Origin: Streptomyces scabiei 87.22 | GTDB taxonomy: Bacteria > Actinomycetota > Actinomycetes > Streptomycetales > Streptomycetaceae | Length of the DNA stretch: 64,000 nt | Assembly (NCBI RefSeq): GCF_000091305.1 | Contig: NC_013929.1 | Location: 6,386,001 to 6,450,000, forward strand | Direction: 5' to 3' | Shown: piece by piece, positions 1 to 8,588 of the stretch | Position numbering within the stretch: position 1 is the first letter of the stretch | Layout: every line of letters begins with the position of its first letter | Made by a program: the position numbers and the translations under genes | Notes under the pieces: model-generated | Database searches by the model: none | What the model was told of the DNA's origin: nothing | Seen by the model: the letters and a program-made list of their open reading frames with translations, nothing else

Positions 1-2
1 AC

Positions 3-1079
3 CGGCTCGAACCGGGCGACATGTTGCTCTTCCATAATCCGAAGGACCCTCGAAAGGGTTCGCACGTCGTCATTTTCGGGGGCTGGACGGACGACGCGGA
101 GACCCACTACATCGCCTACGAGTCGACCCACCCGTACGCCCGCAGGAAGGCCACCCCGTACGGGTACTGGGACAACGCCGCCCACTACGTGCCGTACCGC
201 TACAAGGGCCTGATCGCCGACGACGCCGACCTGCCGGACTACGGGACCGACTCCGCCGGCGACCTCGGCGACCCCGGCGGCCCCGGCGCGCCCGCCGTCC
301 CGCCGAGGACGCCGGAGCCGCCGGGCGCGCAGGGGGCCGCCGGGCCGTCCGGTGGGGAGCGCTACCCGGGCCCCGGGGCCTTCGGTCCCGGCGCGCACAA
401 CAAGTACGTGGCCCGGCTGGGGCACATGCTCGTGCGACGCGGCGGCGCCCGCTTCTACACCGGCGGACCGGGACCGGGCTGGTCGGCCGCCGACCGCAGG
501 GCGACCCGGGCCTTCCAGCGGGCGCAGGGCTGGTCGGGCCACTTCGCCGACGGCATTCCGGGCCCCCTGACCTGGGCGTATCTGGTCACCGGGCGGGGCC
601 GGGACATTCCGCAGACCGGGAACCAGGGCCCGCGGGGGAAGCCGGCGGCACCCGAGCCGCCGGTGGTGCACCGGCCGCCGGGCATGCCGGGAGGGTCCGG
701 CACCCTCGCCCCGTCCCGCACCCCCGGCGCCTCCCGCCCACCGGGAGCGCCGTCGGTGAAGCCCATGCCGCCCGCCCCGCCCGGGGGTTCCGGGGACCCG
801 GTGGCTCCCGGTGGACCCCCGCCGCCCGCCTCGCACGGCGTCGCCGGTTATCCGGGGCGCGGCATGTTCCGGCCGGGCGCGGACAACGCGTATGTCCTCC
901 GGCTGGGGAAGCAGCTGGTCAAGAGGGGGTTCGGCAAGTACTACACCTCGGGTCCGGGGCCGCGCTGGGGCGAGTCGGACCGCCGGAACGTGGAGGCGTT
1001 CCAGCGGGCCCAGGGGTGGCGCGGCGGCGCGGCGGACGGCTACCCGGGCCCCGAGACCTGGCGCCGGCTGTTCTCCTGA
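3..1079 (+). CDS. Peptidoglycan-binding-like protein, 5' end outside window
   Basis: The frame is open to the left edge and reads RLEPGD before the first Met at 21, so the gene is truncated and that Met is probably internal. The visible N-terminal part (SHVVIFGGW near codon 28) resembles the C-terminal part of an amidase/NlpC-type hydrolase fold. Two copies of a ~75-residue peptidoglycan-binding-like repeat follow, at about nt 358-582 and 841-1065. Each has YPG...F.PGA.N.YV.RLG, Y/FYT.GPGP.W, FQRAQGW and DG.PGP.TW. Pro/Gly-rich linkers separate the modules. A cell-wall role outside the membrane is inferred from the repeats. The enzymatic part, if any, cannot be judged from this fragment. Confidence 0.75.
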   Translation, partial: RLEPGDMLLFHNPKDPRKGSHVVIFGGWTDDAETHYIAYESTHPYARRKATPYGYWDNAAHYVPYRYKGLIADDADLPDYGTDSAGDLGDPGGPGAPAVPPRTPEPPGAQGAAGPSGGERYPGPGAFGPGAHNKYVARLGHMLVRRGGARFYTGGPGPGWSAADRRATRAFQRAQGWSGHFADGIPGPLTWAYLVTGRGRDIPQTGNQGPRGKPAAPEPPVVHRPPGMPGGSGTLAPSRTPGASRPPGAPSVKPMPPAPPGGSGDPVAPGGPPPPASHGVAGYPGRGMFRPGADNAYVLRLGKQLVKRGFGKYYTSGPGPRWGESDRRNVEAFQRAQGWRGGAADGYPGPETWRRLFS

Positions 1080-1127
1080 CGGCACGACCGGCGTCCACCG
1101 GGGCGCGGATCCGCCGACCTCCCGGAC

Positions 1128-1197
1128 CCCCTTCCCGTCCCTGGCCCGATCCCCTTCCCGTCCCTGGCCCGATCCCCGGCCCGATCCCCGGCCGGAC
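1128..1197. repeat. Short GC-rich tandem repeat in intergenic DNA
   Basis: A 23-bp unit (ccccttcccgtccctggcccgat) lies at 1128-1150 and again at 1151-1173. Two shorter degenerate units (ccccggcccgat and ccccggccggac) follow to 1197. It lies between the truncated wall-binding gene and the SPFH gene. No function is apparent; slippage-type expansion is the simplest explanation. Confidence 0.7.
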
Positions 1198-1283
1198 CCG
1201 GGCCCGACTCCCGGCCCGACGTCCCACCCGAACCGGTGGGGCCCTCACCACGGTTCTTCCTGCGCGGAGGCATGGAGGCACGT

Positions 1284-2429
1284 ATGCGTACGACCACCCC
1301 ACCCACACCGGAGCCCGATGGGCCCGCGCGGCCCGCCCGGCTCATCCAGAACGAGACCACCACCGAGATCCCCGTCCACCTGCTGTTCCGCGACGACCCC
1401 GTACCGGTGGCCTTCCCCCTCGCGCCCGCCGTCGTGGGCCGGCGGCGCGGTACCGGCGAGCAGCCGCGGGTACGGCAGGGAATCGCGTCCGCCGAGCCGC
1501 GCCCCGCCGTCGAGGTCGACCCCGAGCTGGTCGAGCGGCCGGCGCGGGTGGTCCCCGGCGCGCTGGGCGTGCTGGGCGGGGCCTGCGGGGTGGCCGGATG
1601 CGTCCTCACCTCCTGGTGGGCCGGGGTGCTGCCGGGGCTCGCGGCGAGGGCGCTCGGACTGCCGGCCGCGTACGCGGGCGCCGGACTCGGACCGGCGCAG
1701 TGGGCCGCGTACACCGGAGCCGGGGCCCTGACGATGTTCGGTTTCGGCGGGCTGGCACGGGGGCGGACCGGAGGGGCCTGGGTGCTCGGGCTCTTCGGGC
1801 GTTACCGGGGGACCGTCCGCCGCACCGGCCTGCTCTGGGTGAACCCGCTGGTGCTGCGCCGCCGCGTCGACGTACGGCTGCGGCACTGGCGCAGCGAGCC
1901 GATCGCGGCCGTCGACGCAGGCGGGGTCGCCATGCGTGTCGTCGTCCTGGTGACGTGGCGGGTCAGGGACACCGCACGGGCGGTGCTCGGGATCGAGGAC
2001 CACGAGCGGTACCTGCGGGAGTGCGTGGAGGCGGCGGTCTCCCGGGTGCTGGCGCGGCTGCCTGCGGACGTGCCGCCGGGCGCGCTGGTCAGGGACGAGA
2101 CGCTGCGGAACACGGAGGCGGTGGGTGAGGCGCTGACGCGGCTGGTGGCGGCGGACACGGCGCCGGTCGGGGTGGAGGTCTTCTCGGTCCAGCCGATCCG
2201 GATCGAGTACGCGCCGGAGGTGGCCGCCGTGATGCAGCGCCGCCGGATCGCCGCGCTCGACGCCCAGCACCGCGACACCGTCCTCACCTCCGTCGTCGAC
2301 TCGGTCGAGGACACCGTGACCCGGCTGACCCTGCGCGGCCTGGTCGAACTCGACGACTACGAGCGCAAGGCGCTGGTGAAGGACCTGACGGTGGCGTTCT
2401 ATACGGGGCGGCGCGAAGTGTCGTCCTGA
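1284..2429 (+). CDS. SPFH/band 7 domain membrane protein
   Basis: 381 aa from the ATG at 1284, chosen because GGAGG at 1274-1278 sits 5 nt upstream. In-frame starts at 1236 (GTG) and 1272 (ATG) lack such spacing. A variable N-terminal ~85 residues is followed by two hydrophobic segments (around VLGGACGVAGCVL and GAGALTMFGFGGLA). An SPFH region follows (GLLWVNPLVLRRRVDVR, then VDAGGVAMRVVVLVTWRVRD) with a helical tail (IEYAPEVAAVMQRRRIAAL). SPFH proteins organise membrane microdomains or scaffold membrane proteases. No partner gene is adjacent, so the specific role is unknown. Confidence 0.8.
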   Translation: MRTTTPPTPEPDGPARPARLIQNETTTEIPVHLLFRDDPVPVAFPLAPAVVGRRRGTGEQPRVRQGIASAEPRPAVEVDPELVERPARVVPGALGVLGGACGVAGCVLTSWWAGVLPGLAARALGLPAAYAGAGLGPAQWAAYTGAGALTMFGFGGLARGRTGGAWVLGLFGRYRGTVRRTGLLWVNPLVLRRRVDVRLRHWRSEPIAAVDAGGVAMRVVVLVTWRVRDTARAVLGIEDHERYLRECVEAAVSRVLARLPADVPPGALVRDETLRNTEAVGEALTRLVAADTAPVGVEVFSVQPIRIEYAPEVAAVMQRRRIAALDAQHRDTVLTSVVDSVEDTVTRLTLRGLVELDDYERKALVKDLTVAFYTGRREVSS

Positions 2430-2439
2430 ACCGCTGAAT

Positions 2440-2451
2440 TGGTATGGACAT
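2440..2451. promoter_or_regulatory. Degenerate second DasR-like half of a direct repeat
   Basis: TGGTATGGACAT at 2440-2451 resembles the site at 2480-2491 and starts exactly 40 bp before it. Paired 12-bp direct repeats are known from Streptomyces chitinase promoters. This copy keeps TGGT and GAC but has lost the CTAG centre, so it is only a candidate. Confidence 0.4.
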
Positions 2452-2479
2452 GTTCAACGGTCGCCCATAATCTGGGACT

Positions 2480-2491
2480 TGGTCTAGACCT
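2480..2491. promoter_or_regulatory. DasR-type operator (dre) upstream of the AA10 gene
   Basis: TGGTCTAGACCT matches the established dre core (TGGTCTAGACCA) in 11 of 12 bases. It lies 34 bp before the start of the chitin-active monooxygenase gene. DasR is the GntR-type repressor released by glucosamine-6-P that governs chitin and GlcNAc genes. The same 12-mer recurs at 57989-58000 before the hexosaminidase. Confidence 0.8.
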
Positions 2492-2525
2492 GGAAACTTC
2501 CCCACGTACTCCAGGGAGCGGCAGC

Positions 2526-3143
2526 ATGCGCCATCACGCGCGGAACAGGACCAAGTGGTACGCGGCCGCGGTCGGCCTGGCCACCACCGGAGCGCTCGTG
2601 CTCTCCAGTGGTGGCGCCTCCGGCCACGGCTACACCGACCTCCCCGTCAGCCGGCAGAAGCTCTGTCAGAACGGCACCGTGACCAACTGCGGCGACATCC
2701 AGTGGGAACCGCAGAGCGTCGAGGGACCGAAGGGCTTCCCGGGCTCAGGGCCGGCTGACGGCCGACTGTGTTCCGGTGGCAACACCAGGTTCGGCCAGCT
2801 CGACGCGTCCGCCCGGCCGGGCGGCGGCGCCTGGCCCACCACCAGGGTGACGGGCGGTCAGAACTACACGTTCCGGTGGCAGTTCACCGCCATGCACGCC
2901 ACCACCGACTTCAAGTACTACGTCACCAGGGCGGGCTGGAACCAGAACCACGCCCTGACCCGCTCCGACCTCGACCTGACGCCGTTCTTCACCGTCCCCT
3001 ACAACGGTCAGCGCCCCCCGTCCACGCTCTCCCACACCGGCCGTCTGCCGTCCGGGCTGAGCGGCCACCACGTCATCCTCGCGGTCTGGACGATCGCGGA
3101 CACCACCAACGCGTTCTACGCCTGCTCGGACGTCACCTTCTGA
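2526..3143 (+). CDS. Secreted AA10 lytic polysaccharide monooxygenase (chitin-active)
   Basis: 205 aa with a signal peptide (RNRTKWYAAAVGLATTGALV then ...GGASG). Predicted cleavage leaves His as residue 1 of the mature enzyme (HGYTDLPVSR). AA10 enzymes need this N-terminal His plus an internal His (AMHATTDFKYY) for the copper histidine brace. The axial Phe region (TNAFYACSDVTF) is at the C-terminus. There is no separate carbohydrate-binding module, so it is a single-domain form. The reaction is oxidative cleavage of crystalline chitin outside the cell. The ATG at 2526 is preferred to an earlier frame opening at 2439 because the signal peptide begins here. The upstream DasR-type site fits GlcNAc control. 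Chitin rather than cellulose as substrate is inferred from that operator and overall similarity. Confidence 0.9.
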   Translation: MRHHARNRTKWYAAAVGLATTGALVLSSGGASGHGYTDLPVSRQKLCQNGTVTNCGDIQWEPQSVEGPKGFPGSGPADGRLCSGGNTRFGQLDASARPGGGAWPTTRVTGGQNYTFRWQFTAMHATTDFKYYVTRAGWNQNHALTRSDLDLTPFFTVPYNGQRPPSTLSHTGRLPSGLSGHHVILAVWTIADTTNAFYACSDVTF

Positions 3144-3262
3144 GTCCGGGCGCCCGGCCCCGCGAGTTCTGAGCATCGCTTGAGCTGCGCGGGGCCACCA
3201 TCCGGGTACGTTCCCCTCACGCCGCCGACCAGGGCGGCCGCCGCACTCCGGGGGGAACCGCC

Positions 3263-3733
3263 ATGGACGTCTTCTTCTACCTCATTCCCGTGGTCATGAT
3301 GACCTTCATCGGCTTCATGGCGTACCGCGTCCTGATCCGCTGGCTGCGCGTCAGAAGGGCCTGGGACAGCGGGCTGACGGCCGAGGCGCGCTGCCTGAGG
3401 ACGTTCACCACGGTCCACCGGAACACGGGCGAACACAGCAGCGTGCGCACGACGGTCCACCACGTGTACGAGTTCACGGCCCGGGACGGCCGCGCCATCC
3501 GCTTCGAGGAGGAGGACGGGCCGATGACCACGGTCGAGGGCGACTTCGTGACCGTGTACTACACCGACGGCCCGGAGGTGGTCGCCACCGCCCACGCCCC
3601 CGGCGAGCGGGTCAAGCAGGCCGCGGCCGGGCTCGGCATCCTGGCGTTCCTCGGGGTGGCCTTCGCGTTCTGCGTGTTCTTCATGGTCACCTTCCACCAG
3701 TTCTCCACGGACCCCTCGTTCCCGACGCCGTGA
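3263..3733 (+). CDS. DUF3592-type membrane protein
   Basis: 156 aa, with GGGGGGAA upstream of the ATG. An N-terminal membrane segment (DVFFYLIPVVMMTFIGFMAY) is followed by a ~75-residue polar domain (TTVHHVYEFTARDGRAIRFE, then GDFVTVYYTDGPEVV) and a C-terminal membrane segment (LGILAFLGVAFAFCVFFMV). The layout and the late YYTDGPE-like motif are typical of DUF3592 proteins, whose function is unknown. It stands alone between the AA10 gene and the acyl-CoA synthetase. Confidence 0.75.
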   Translation: MDVFFYLIPVVMMTFIGFMAYRVLIRWLRVRRAWDSGLTAEARCLRTFTTVHRNTGEHSSVRTTVHHVYEFTARDGRAIRFEEEDGPMTTVEGDFVTVYYTDGPEVVATAHAPGERVKQAAAGLGILAFLGVAFAFCVFFMVTFHQFSTDPSFPTP

Positions 3734-3744
3734 CCCTCCTCAAC

Positions 3745-3757
3745 TGACGGTACGTCA
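3745..3757. promoter_or_regulatory. Inverted repeat immediately upstream of the acyl-CoA synthetase gene
   Basis: TGACG-GTA-CGTCA is a perfect 5-bp inverted repeat ending 16 bp before the ATG at 3774. Such short palindromes commonly bind TetR-family repressors of fatty-acid genes. No regulator gene is adjacent, so the regulator is not identifiable. The closeness to the start and the lack of a clear ribosome site suggest a leaderless or very short-leader transcript. Confidence 0.4.
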
Positions 3758-3773
3758 ACTACCGTGCGCCGAC

Positions 3774-5420
3774 ATGGAGTCCATCAGGCGCACGGTCGCA
3801 CAGCTCGTGGCCGACCGGTGGGACGACCACCGGCCCGGGCTGTGGTTCGAGGAACAGGTCCTGACCCACCACGAGGTCGCCGCCGGAGCCGCCGCCCGCG
3901 CGGCACTGCTCGCCGACCTCCTGCCACCCACCGCCGAGCCGCACTTCGGCGTCCTTCTCGACAACACCCCGGAATTCCCGCTCTGGCTGAGCGCGGCGGC
4001 CCTCGCGGGCGCCGCCGTCGCCGGGGTCAACCCCACCCGCCGGGGTCCCGAACTGGCCCGCGACATCCTGCACACCGAATGCCGCCTGCTCATCACGGAA
4101 CAGGCCCACCTGCCCCTGCTGGACGGCCTAGACCTCACCGGCGTACGCATCCTGGTGACGGACACCCGGCCGTACACCGAACTGCTCGCCCCCTACGCCG
4201 GCGCCCGGCCCGACCCCACCCGCGCCGGCCCCGCCGACCGTCTCCTCCTCTACTTCACCTCCGGCTCCACCGGCGCCCCCAAGGCGGCCCTCTGCTCCCA
4301 GGGGCGGCTGGCGGCGGCCGGACGGGCCCTGGTGGACCGCTTCGGGATACGGCGGGACGACGTGCACTACGTCTGCATGCCGCTGTTCCACGGCAACGCG
4401 GTCATCGCCGACTGGGCCCCCGCCCTGGTCGCCGGCGCGGGCATCGCCCTGCGGCGCCGGTTCTCGGCCTCCGGGTTCCTGGACGACGTACGGGCCTACG
4501 GGGCCACGTACTTCACCTACGTCGGACGGGCCGTGAGTTACGTCCTGGCCACCGAACCCCGCCCCGACGACCGCGACAACCCGCTGCGCATGGGCTTCGG
4601 CACCGAGGCCGGGGCGGTGGACGCGGCGGCGTTCGAAGAGCGGTTCGGGGTCCGGCTCGTGGAGGGGTACGGGTCCTCCGAGGGCGGGGCGGCGATCCAG
4701 CGGACGCCCGGGACACCGCCGGGAGCCATCGGCCGGGCGGCACCCGGCGACGACCTCGCGGTGGTCGACCCCGAGACCCGGAAGGAGTGCCCGCCCGCCC
4801 TCCTCGCCGACGACGGCCGTCTGCTCAACGGCACCGAGGCGATAGGGGAGTTGGTCAACCGGGGCCCCAACCCCTTCGAGGGCTACTGGCGCAACCCGGA
4901 GGCGGACACCGCCCGCCGCCACGACGGCTGGTACTGGACCGGCGACCTCTTCTACCGCGACCCGGACGGCTTCCTCTACTTCGCCGGCCGCACCGACGAC
5001 CGCCTCCGCGTCGACAGCGAGAACCTCGCCGCCGCCGTCATCGAGAACATCCTCGCCCGCTACGAGGGCGCCGAGGCCGTCGCCGTGTACGCCGTGCCCG
5101 ACCCCGTCGCCGGGGACCAGGTCATGGCGACCGTCGCCGGCGCCTTCGACCCGGACGGCTTCGCCGAGTTCCTCGTGGCGCAACCCGACCTGGGCACCAA
5201 GATGACCCCCCGGTTCGTCCGGGTCGTCCCGTCCATGCCCGTCACCGCCACCAACAAGATCCAGCGTGCGACCCTCCGCCGCGAGGGCTTCCGCTGCGCC
5301 GACCCGGTCTGGTGGCGGCCGCCCGGGAAGTGGGCCTACCGCAAGTTCTCGGCCGTCGACCTGGCCCGGCTGGTGGCGGAGTACCGGGCGCGCGGGCGGG
5401 ACGAGCTGCTGACGAGGTAG
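3774..5420 (+). CDS. AMP-dependent acyl-CoA synthetase (FadD-like)
   Basis: 548 aa, normal length for the ANL superfamily. The P-loop-like motif LLYFTSGSTGAPKAALCSQG lies near residue 160. The acyl/adenylate motif YGSSEGG is followed by WTGDLFYRDPDGFLYFAGR and the hinge (RTDDRLRVDSENL). TATNKIQR near the C-terminus carries the lysine expected to act in adenylation. It activates a carboxylic acid with ATP and CoA. Chain length or substrate cannot be read from sequence. The gene is isolated, with a possible TetR-type palindrome just upstream. A role in fatty-acid or aromatic-acid activation is inference. Confidence 0.85.
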   Translation: MESIRRTVAQLVADRWDDHRPGLWFEEQVLTHHEVAAGAAARAALLADLLPPTAEPHFGVLLDNTPEFPLWLSAAALAGAAVAGVNPTRRGPELARDILHTECRLLITEQAHLPLLDGLDLTGVRILVTDTRPYTELLAPYAGARPDPTRAGPADRLLLYFTSGSTGAPKAALCSQGRLAAAGRALVDRFGIRRDDVHYVCMPLFHGNAVIADWAPALVAGAGIALRRRFSASGFLDDVRAYGATYFTYVGRAVSYVLATEPRPDDRDNPLRMGFGTEAGAVDAAAFEERFGVRLVEGYGSSEGGAAIQRTPGTPPGAIGRAAPGDDLAVVDPETRKECPPALLADDGRLLNGTEAIGELVNRGPNPFEGYWRNPEADTARRHDGWYWTGDLFYRDPDGFLYFAGRTDDRLRVDSENLAAAVIENILARYEGAEAVAVYAVPDPVAGDQVMATVAGAFDPDGFAEFLVAQPDLGTKMTPRFVRVVPSMPVTATNKIQRATLRREGFRCADPVWWRPPGKWAYRKFSAVDLARLVAEYRARGRDELLTR

Positions 5421-5490
5421 GGCTGGGCATACCCCCGGACACCGCCTGGGCCCATGGCCGCCGCCCGCCGCCCCCGCCTACCGTGACCCC

Positions 5491-6729
5491 ATGATCCGAA
5501 CGGTCCTGCGGGAGGTGCCGCGCGCGGTGGCCTACCTGCTGAGCGGTGTCCTCGTCGGCGCCCCGCTGCTGGTGGTGCTGCTGGTCCTCGGGGTCCTCGG
5601 CCTCGCCCTGGCCCCGGTCCTGGTGGGGCTGCCGCTGCTCGCCGTGGCCGTTGTGTCGGGCATCCCGGTCGGCGCCCTGGAACGGCGGCGGCTGGCCCTC
5701 ACCCGCACCCCGCCGCCGCCCGGCCCGCACGCCACCCCCGCCGAGCCCGGTCTCGCCGCCTGGACCCGGCTGCGGCTGACCGAGCGGGCGACCTGGCGGG
5801 AGCTGGCGTACACGCTCCTGCTCGGTCTCGTGCTGTGGCCGTTCGACGCGGCCGTGCTGCTCGCCGCGCTCGGTGTGCCCGGCGCGCTGATCGGGGCACC
5901 CCTGCACCTGGCGGCGAACGGCGGTGCCGGCGGGGACGCGCGGATCGTCAAGCTCTGGCTGATCGACTCCTACGGCCAGGCCCTGCTGTGCACGGCCGCC
6001 GGTGCCGCGCTGCTCCTCGCGCTGCTGTGGCCCCTCGTCCGGTACGCGCGGCTGCGGGCCGCGCTCGCCCGGCTGCTGCTCGCGCCGAGCGAGGCGGAGG
6101 CGGAGCGGCGCCTGGGCGAGGTGACCCGGTCACGGGCCCGGCTGGTGGCGGCCTTCGAGGCGGAGCGGCGCCGGATCGAACGCGATCTGCACGACGGGGC
6201 CCAGCAACGCCTGGTCTCCCTGAGCATGGCCCTGGGACTGGCCCGCCTCGACGCCCCGCCGGAACTGGCCGCCCGGCTCGCCGCCGCCCACCGGGAGGCC
6301 GACCAGGTCCTGGGCGAGCTGCGCGAGTTGATCCACGGCATCCATCCGCAGGTGCTCGCCGACTACGGCCTCCCGGACGCCCTCGCGGACGCGGCCGACC
6401 GGTCCGTCGTGCCCGTGGAACTCGACGTGGACCTGCCCCGGTTCGCCGAACCCGTGGAATCGGCGGCCTACTTCGCGGTCCGCGAGGCCCTCGCCAACAT
6501 CGGCAGGCACAGCGGGGCGGAGCGGGCCCGGATCGGCGGACGGTACGCGGGAGGGGTGCTCCGGGTGGAGGTGTGGGACGACGGGACGGGCGGTGCCGAC
6601 CCCGCGCACGGCAGCGGGCTCACCGGTCTCGCCGACCGGCTCGCGGTGCTCGATGGCAGACTGTCCGTCCACAGCCCGGCCGGCGGCCCGACCGTCCTGT
6701 CCCTGGAGATCCCGTGCCCGCAGCGCTGA
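5491..6729 (+). CDS. Sensor histidine kinase, HPK7/HisKA_3 type
   Basis: 412 aa. The N-terminal half has several hydrophobic segments (GVLVGAPLLVVLLVLGVLGL, TLLLGLVLWPFDAAVLLAAL and others), as in actinobacterial DUF-type sensors. The dimerisation/phosphoacceptor motif ERRRIERDLHDGAQQRLVSL places the phospho-His at His234. The ATPase domain has VREALANIGRHSGA (N box) and DDGTGG...GSGLTGLADR (G boxes). It phosphorylates the partner regulator whose GTG start overlaps the 3' end of this gene by 16 bp. The signal is unknown. Confidence 0.9.
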   Translation: MIRTVLREVPRAVAYLLSGVLVGAPLLVVLLVLGVLGLALAPVLVGLPLLAVAVVSGIPVGALERRRLALTRTPPPPGPHATPAEPGLAAWTRLRLTERATWRELAYTLLLGLVLWPFDAAVLLAALGVPGALIGAPLHLAANGGAGGDARIVKLWLIDSYGQALLCTAAGAALLLALLWPLVRYARLRAALARLLLAPSEAEAERRLGEVTRSRARLVAAFEAERRRIERDLHDGAQQRLVSLSMALGLARLDAPPELAARLAAAHREADQVLGELRELIHGIHPQVLADYGLPDALADAADRSVVPVELDVDLPRFAEPVESAAYFAVREALANIGRHSGAERARIGGRYAGGVLRVEVWDDGTGGADPAHGSGLTGLADRLAVLDGRLSVHSPAGGPTVLSLEIPCPQR

Positions 6730-7367
6730 AGATCGTGCTCGCCGAGGACAGCGTGCTGCTGCGGGAGGGGCTCGTCGGCGTGCTGACCCGGTTCGGGCAC
6801 GAGGTCGTCGCGGCGGTCGGGGACGCCGAGTCGCTGACGGCGGCGGTGACGTCGTACGCCCCCGACCTCGTCGTCACCGACGTACGGATGCCGCCCGGCC
6901 TCTCCGACGAGGGGCTGCGCGCCGCCCTCGCCCTGCGTGCCGCGAACCCCGCCCTGCCGGTCCTGGTCCTCAGCCAGTACGTCCAACGGGCCTACGCGGC
7001 CGAGTTGTTGGACACCGGCGACGGCAGCGGCGTCGGCTATCTCCTCAAGGACCGCATCGGCCAGGTCGAACAGTTCGCGGAGGCGGTGGAGCAGGTGGCG
7101 GCCGGGGGTACGGTCGTCGACCCCGACGTCGTACGGCAGCTGCTGCGGCGCCGGCGTGATCCGCTGGCGGCGCTCACTCCGCGCGAGCGGGAGGTGCTGG
7201 CGCTGGTCGCCGAGGGAAGGTCGAACGGGGCCGTCGCCCGGGAGCTGGTCGTCACCGAGGCGGCCGTCGGCAAGCACATCGGCAACATCCTGGGGAAGCT
7301 GGACCTGCCGCCGGCGGAGGACACTCACCGCCGGGTGCTGGCGGTGCTGGCGTACCTGAGGAGTTGA
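6714..7367 (+). CDS. NarL/LuxR-family response regulator
   Basis: 217 aa from the GTG at 6714, which lies inside the end of the kinase gene and so suggests translational coupling. The receiver domain contains LAEDS near the N-terminus, the phosphoacceptor Asp56 in VVTDVRMPP, and the conserved Lys in YLLKDR. The C-terminal HTH has LTPREREVLALVAEGRSN and AVGKHIGNILGKL. It should be a DNA-binding output regulator of the preceding kinase. Target genes are not evident nearby. Confidence 0.9.
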   Translation: MPAALKIVLAEDSVLLREGLVGVLTRFGHEVVAAVGDAESLTAAVTSYAPDLVVTDVRMPPGLSDEGLRAALALRAANPALPVLVLSQYVQRAYAAELLDTGDGSGVGYLLKDRIGQVEQFAEAVEQVAAGGTVVDPDVVRQLLRRRRDPLAALTPREREVLALVAEGRSNGAVARELVVTEAAVGKHIGNILGKLDLPPAEDTHRRVLAVLAYLRS

Positions 7368-7434
7368 GGGCGGCGCGGCGCGGGGGGTGTGGGTGGCGAA
7401 GCCCCCACGGCGCGCGGCGAAGCCGCGCAAACAC

Positions 7435-7485
7435 GACGATGGCGAGACAGGTTCGCGTTTTCTGCGAACATGCCTCGCCATCGTC
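7435..7485 (-). terminator. Long stem-loop downstream of tRNA-Lys (copy 1)
   Basis: GACGATGGCGAG (7435-7446) pairs perfectly with CTCGCCATCGTC (7474-7485). An inner GTTCGC/GCGAAC stem extends it. It lies directly 3' of the minus-strand tRNA and also sits after the response regulator, so it may terminate both. Confidence 0.7.
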
Positions 7486-7490
7486 ATCGT

Positions 7491-7563
7491 GCGCCGCCAG
7501 GGACTCGAACCCCGGACCCGCTGATTAAGAGTCAGCTGCTCTAACCAACTGAGCTAGCGGCGC
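7491..7563 (-). tRNA. tRNA-Lys (anticodon CTT)
   Basis: A 73-nt cloverleaf on the minus strand: acceptor GCGCCGC/GCGGCGC, D-arm TAGCTCAGTTGGTTAGAGC, anticodon loop with CTT between GCTGA and TCAGC, and T-arm GGGTTCGAGTCCC. CCA is not encoded. The copy at 19095-19167 is identical. Confidence 0.97.
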
Positions 7564-7690
7564 AGACTCTGTCGCCCTCGCGCTTTCGCGGCTGGCGACA
7601 GAGAAAATACTACCTGGTCCGCGAGGGTGCCCTCGACCACTTAAACGTGAGCTGGATCTCCGCGGGAGCGGCCGCTCCCGCGGTGGGTGT

Positions 7691-8449
7691 CTAGATCGCC
7701 AGCGACAGCAGCACCGGCGCCGCTCCCCGGTTCAGCGTGTGCGCCGCCGCCCGCAGCCGGTGCGCGTGCTCCAGCGGGAGCGACAGCGCCAGGCAGCCGA
7801 CGGCGGAGCCCGCGGTGAGGGGGACGGCCGCGCAGACCGTGCCCGGCGCGTACTCCTGGAGGTCGAGCACCGGGACCGTGGGCGTCTGGGCGTCGAGCTT
7901 GCTCAGCAGCACCTTCTCGTTGGTGATCGTGCGGGCGGTGAGCCGGGCCGGGCGGTGCCGCGAGAGGTGGTCGCGCCGGCCGTTGAGGTCGAGCTGGCCC
8001 AGCAGACCCTTGCCGAAGGCGGTGGCGTGGGCGGAGGAGCGGAAGTCGACCCACTCGTGGACCGCGGGCGTGGCCGTGCTGTCGGCCCAGCCGGTGACCT
8101 GGATCTCACCGTCCAGATAACGGGTGACGTAGACGGCGGCGCCGACCGAGTCGCGCAGCCGGTCGAGGGTGTGCTGGAGCTGCTCGCGCAGGGCCCGGTC
8201 GTGACCCTCCGTCGAGCCCAGCCGGGCAAGTGCGGCACCGGTGACGTAGGCGCCCTCGGTGGTCTGTTCCACGTATCCCTCGCGACGCAGCATCCGCAGG
8301 AGCGCGGTCAGCCGCTCGCTGTCGACGCCGGTGCGACGGGCGATCTCGGCGTCGGTGACGCCACCTGCGTGCCGCGCCACCGTCTCCAGGACGCGCAGGG
8401 CGTCCTGGGCCGAGTGGTACGGCGCGGTCGGCTCGTGCTTGAGCGCCAC
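7691..8449 (-). CDS. IclR-family transcriptional regulator
   Basis: 252 aa. The N-terminal winged HTH (SAQDALRVLETVARHAGGVT, then IARRTGVDSERLTALLRML and EGYVEQ) and the C-terminal effector domain (SSAHATAFGKGLLGQL, TVCAAVPLTAGSAVGCLALS) match IclR. It is the last gene downstream of the Ehu transporter genes on the same strand, 214 bp after ehuA. It is therefore a candidate regulator of ectoine or related uptake. The palindromic stretch at 8589-8610 lies upstream of it. The effector is unknown. Confidence 0.88.
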   Translation of the reverse strand: MALKHEPTAPYHSAQDALRVLETVARHAGGVTDAEIARRTGVDSERLTALLRMLRREGYVEQTTEGAYVTGAALARLGSTEGHDRALREQLQHTLDRLRDSVGAAVYVTRYLDGEIQVTGWADSTATPAVHEWVDFRSSAHATAFGKGLLGQLDLNGRRDHLSRHRPARLTARTITNEKVLLSKLDAQTPTVPVLDLQEYAPGTVCAAVPLTAGSAVGCLALSLPLEHAHRLRAAAHTLNRGAAPVLLSLAI

Positions 8450-8588
8450 GGTTTCCCCCTGCGCTTCTCGGGCCGTTTTTCGGACAGCTTGCCGTGTCCC
8501 ACGATACGGCTCAAGAGCCGTACGCGGAGGGGTTGTTCACGAGATTTTCCCGGGGCCCTCCGCCCTCCCAACTGCCGGACCAGCACTC

